Assembly (NCBI GenBank): GCA_946480015.1
Contig: CAMLIL010000114.1
Span: 1-15,863 of the forward strand
DNA length: 15,863 bases
Reading direction: 5' to 3'
Source of the DNA: an uncultured Oxalobacteraceae bacterium
Lineage (GTDB): Bacteria; Pseudomonadota; Gammaproteobacteria; Burkholderiales; Burkholderiaceae
This document shows, in pieces, positions 14,398 to 15,863 of the stretch. The number at the start of each line of letters is the position of its first letter. The first letter of the stretch is position 1. Below the pieces are notes generated by a model. It worked only from the letters and a program-made list of their open reading frames with translations, did not search any database and was not told the origin of the DNA. The translations under genes were made by a program, and so were the position numbers.

Positions 14398-15615
14398 ATG
14401 CGCATCAGTAACAACACGATCTTCGATACCGGTGTCAACCAGATGGGCACCCTGCAGAGCAATCTGGCCAAGACCCAGCTGCAGCTGTCGTCCAACCGGC
14501 GCATGCTCACGGCGGCGGACGACCCGATCGCCTCGGCGCGCGCGCTGGAAGTGACGCAGTCGCAATCGATCAACACCCAGTTCGTCACCAATCGCCAGAA
14601 CGCGCGCAGTTCGCTGTCGCAGGTGACCCTGGCGCTGCAGGGCACCACCAACCTGATCGAAGACGTCAAGACGATTGCCGTCAACGCCGGCAATGGCGCA
14701 CTGTCGCAGGCCGACCGCGAATCGCTGGCGACCGAACTGTCCGGGCGGCTGGACGATCTGCTCGGCCTGGCCAATACCGCCGACGGCGCCGGCGGCTATC
14801 TGTTCTCCGGCTACAAGTCGACCACCTTGCCGTTTACCCAGACCGCGACCGGCGCCCAGTACGCGGGCGACCAGGGACAGCGTACCTTGCAGGTCGGCTC
14901 GTCGCGCCAGGTGCCGATCAGCGATTCGGGCAGCTCGATTTTCGAGAACAACGTCACCGGCAACGGCACCTTCGCCACCCGCCCGGACGCCGCCAATACC
15001 GGATCGGGGATCGTCTCGTCGGGATCGGTGAGCGATGCCCAACTGCTGACCGGGCACGATTACGAGGTGCGCTTCGCGATATCCGGCGCACCGGCCGCGA
15101 CCACCTACACCATCAACGACACCACCACCGGGCTCGATGTCGGCGCGCCGATGCCGTACGAGAGCGGCAAGCAGATCGCCTTCGACGGCATGACCTTCCA
15201 GGTGTCCGGCGTGCCGGCCGACGGCGACAAGTTCAGCGTCAAGCCGAGCGAGAAGCAGTCGATCTTCACCACCGTCACCAACCTGATCACCGCGCTGCGC
15301 ACGCCCGCCAGCAGTGCCGCCGGACAGGCGCGCCTGACCAACGAACTCAATGCCACCCACGACAACCTCAATTCGGCGCTGGACAATGTGCTGGGCGTGC
15401 AGGCCTCGATCGGCTCGCGCTTGAAGGAACTCGATTACCTCGACAGCGCCGGCGACGACCTCAACATCCAGTATTCGGCTACCTTGTCGGACCTGCAGGA
15501 CCTCGACATGGTCAAGGCGATCTCGACGTTCACTCAGCAGCAGTTCACGCTGGAAGCGGCGCAGAAATCGTTCAAGTCGATGTCGGGCCTGTCGCTGTTC
15601 AATTACATCGGCTAA
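14398..15615 (+). CDS. flgL: Flagellar hook-associated protein 3 FlgL (HAP3)
   Basis: The protein has 405 residues. It starts at ATG 14398 with a weak GAAAGA ribosome site like that of flgK. The N-terminal signature is MRISNNTIFDTGVNQMGTLQ, then RMLTAADDPIASARALEVTQ (35-54), as in flagellin-like D0/D1 helices. TADGAGGYLFSGYKS (127-141) is the FlgL-specific turn. The C-terminal helix runs from about 305 to 405 and ends in FNYIG. The middle beta domain (about 220-283) carries one copy of the module seen twice in FlgK, ending FQVSGVPADGDKFSVKP. It forms the second junction ring, to which the filament attaches, and is exported with FlgN. Last gene of the flagellar run here. Confidence 0.95.
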   Translation: MRISNNTIFDTGVNQMGTLQSNLAKTQLQLSSNRRMLTAADDPIASARALEVTQSQSINTQFVTNRQNARSSLSQVTLALQGTTNLIEDVKTIAVNAGNGALSQADRESLATELSGRLDDLLGLANTADGAGGYLFSGYKSTTLPFTQTATGAQYAGDQGQRTLQVGSSRQVPISDSGSSIFENNVTGNGTFATRPDAANTGSGIVSSGSVSDAQLLTGHDYEVRFAISGAPAATTYTINDTTTGLDVGAPMPYESGKQIAFDGMTFQVSGVPADGDKFSVKPSEKQSIFTTVTNLITALRTPASSAAGQARLTNELNATHDNLNSALDNVLGVQASIGSRLKELDYLDSAGDDLNIQYSATLSDLQDLDMVKAISTFTQQQFTLEAAQKSFKSMSGLSLFNYIG

Positions 15616-15621
15616 GCGCCA

Positions 15622-15648
15622 AACCGCCTCCTCATCCCCCGGGCGGTT
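15622..15648 (+). terminator. Weak hairpin after flgL
   Basis: AACCGCC (15622-15628) and GGCGGTT (15642-15648) form a perfect 7-bp stem with a 13-base loop, starting seven bases after the flgL stop. No T-run follows. It is a possible end of the flgKL transcript, but is only moderately stable. Confidence 0.4.
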
Positions 15649-15721
15649 GTTGCCCGATTCATACACTTCTTCTTTCCCCCGCCAGCGCGCAGTGCCGCGC
15701 ATGCGTAGTTCCTCGGCATTC

Positions 15722-15751
15722 TTGCAAATCGTGTAAAGTTATACGTACGAT
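15722..15751 (+). promoter_or_regulatory. Possible promoter of the VgrG-like gene
   Basis: TTGCAA (15722-15727) is followed after 18 bases by TACGAT (15746-15751), 31 bases before the ATG at 15782. Both hexamers match sigma-70 at four of six positions. The -10 lies inside a perfect inverted repeat, so it may be controlled. A TAAAGTT occurs at 15734-15740, but no correctly spaced sigma-28 -10 follows it. Confidence 0.35.
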
Positions 15752-15764
15752 AATGAGTACGTAT
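15741..15764. repeat. Perfect 8-bp inverted repeat followed by a T-run
   Basis: ATACGTAC (15741-15748) and GTACGTAT (15757-15764) are perfect inverted copies around an 8-base spacer, with seven Ts at 15764-15770. It reads either as an operator over the promoter of the next gene or as an intrinsic terminator on the plus strand. The stem is AT/GC mixed and short. It ends 17 bases before the ATG at 15782. Confidence 0.6.
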
Positions 15765-15781
15765 TTTTTTGCGAGCGGTAT

Positions 15782-15863
15782 ATGAGCGGAACTTTGATCG
15801 AGCAGGTGTTGACCGCGCTGGTACAGTTTTCGAGTGCCACGCGCTTGTACGAACTGACCATTG
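15782..15863 (+). CDS. Probable type VI secretion spike protein VgrG, first 27 codons (3' end outside window)
   Basis: The frame opens at ATG 15782 and stays open to the window edge: MSGTLIEQVLTALVQFSSATRLYELTI. The pattern of a short amphipathic leader followed by SSATRLYELTI resembles N-termini of VgrG/Rhs-element proteins in Oxalobacteraceae. In those, this strand begins the gp27-like domain. No other domain is visible in 27 residues, so the call rests on this one motif. The ribosome site is weak (GAGCGG). If correct, the protein would form the puncturing tip of a type VI secretion system and has no role in the flagellum. A short unrelated gene is possible. Confidence 0.5.
   Translation, partial: MSGTLIEQVLTALVQFSSATRLYELTI

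Noticed and set aside
14371..15702. A 443-codon minus-strand frame opposite flgL
   Set aside because: It is a shadow of flgL for the same reasons; it also runs over the flgL stop and the hairpin after it.
15734..15754. TAAAGTTA followed by CGATAA before the VgrG-like gene, as a sigma-28 promoter
   Set aside because: The spacing between the two elements is several bases too short for sigma-28, and a type VI gene has no reason to be in that regulon.
1..15863. CRISPR array, tRNA or rRNA genes, transposase or integrase
   Set aside because: No regularly spaced repeats, no recognisable RNA gene and no mobile-element protein was seen on either strand.

Overview
This window is a high-GC stretch of a flagellated Gram-negative chromosome. 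The gene set suggests a betaproteobacterium of the Burkholderiales, most likely Oxalobacteraceae (Massilia, Duganella or Janthinobacterium type). The reasons are a MotD-type stator, flgAMN divergent from flgBCDEFGHIJKL, a FlgJ fused to a muramidase domain, P- and L-ring genes, and what looks like the start of a VgrG gene after flgL. The genus is an inference; no rRNA or other marker is present.

Layout. (1) 1-702 is the 3' part of motD. A small orphan gene follows 4 bases later (707-1066). (2) 1067-2985 is an accessory patch on the minus strand. It holds a secreted M35-type (aspzincin) metallopeptidase, whose stop abuts the stop of the orphan gene with no base between them, and a toxin-antitoxin pair (AbrB/MazE-fold antitoxin plus Doc-like Fic protein) whose reading frames overlap by 4 bases. 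(3) 3072-4681 is the minus-strand flgA-flgM-flgN group; flgM has a clear sigma-28 promoter of its own. (4) 4832-12324 is the plus-strand flgBCDEFGHIJ run (rod, hook cap, hook, P and L rings, rod muramidase). It closes with a hairpin directly after flgJ. (5) 12413-15615 is flgK-flgL (hook-filament junction) behind a second sigma-28-like promoter. (6) 15616-15863 holds a promoter and inverted-repeat region and the first 27 codons of a probable type VI secretion VgrG protein.

How it works together. FlgA chaperones the P-ring protein FlgI, and FlgH forms the lipoprotein L ring. FlgB, C, F and G build the rod while FlgJ opens peptidoglycan. FlgD caps the growing hook (FlgE). FlgN chaperones FlgK and FlgL, and FlgM holds sigma-28 until it is exported through the finished hook. 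The promoter signals fit this timing: sigma-28 motifs precede exactly the late genes flgM and flgK, and none was found before the hook-basal-body genes.

Most worth a second look: the orphan 119-residue protein resembles the N-terminal prodomain of the adjacent metallopeptidase, with conserved residues at a constant offset. It may be a free-standing, cytoplasmic prodomain or inhibitor beside its enzyme. Other points are a Fic motif with alanine in place of the usual arginine, a roughly 105-residue alanine-rich insert in FlgE, a repeated module shared by FlgK and FlgL, and a perfect inverted repeat upstream of the VgrG-like gene.
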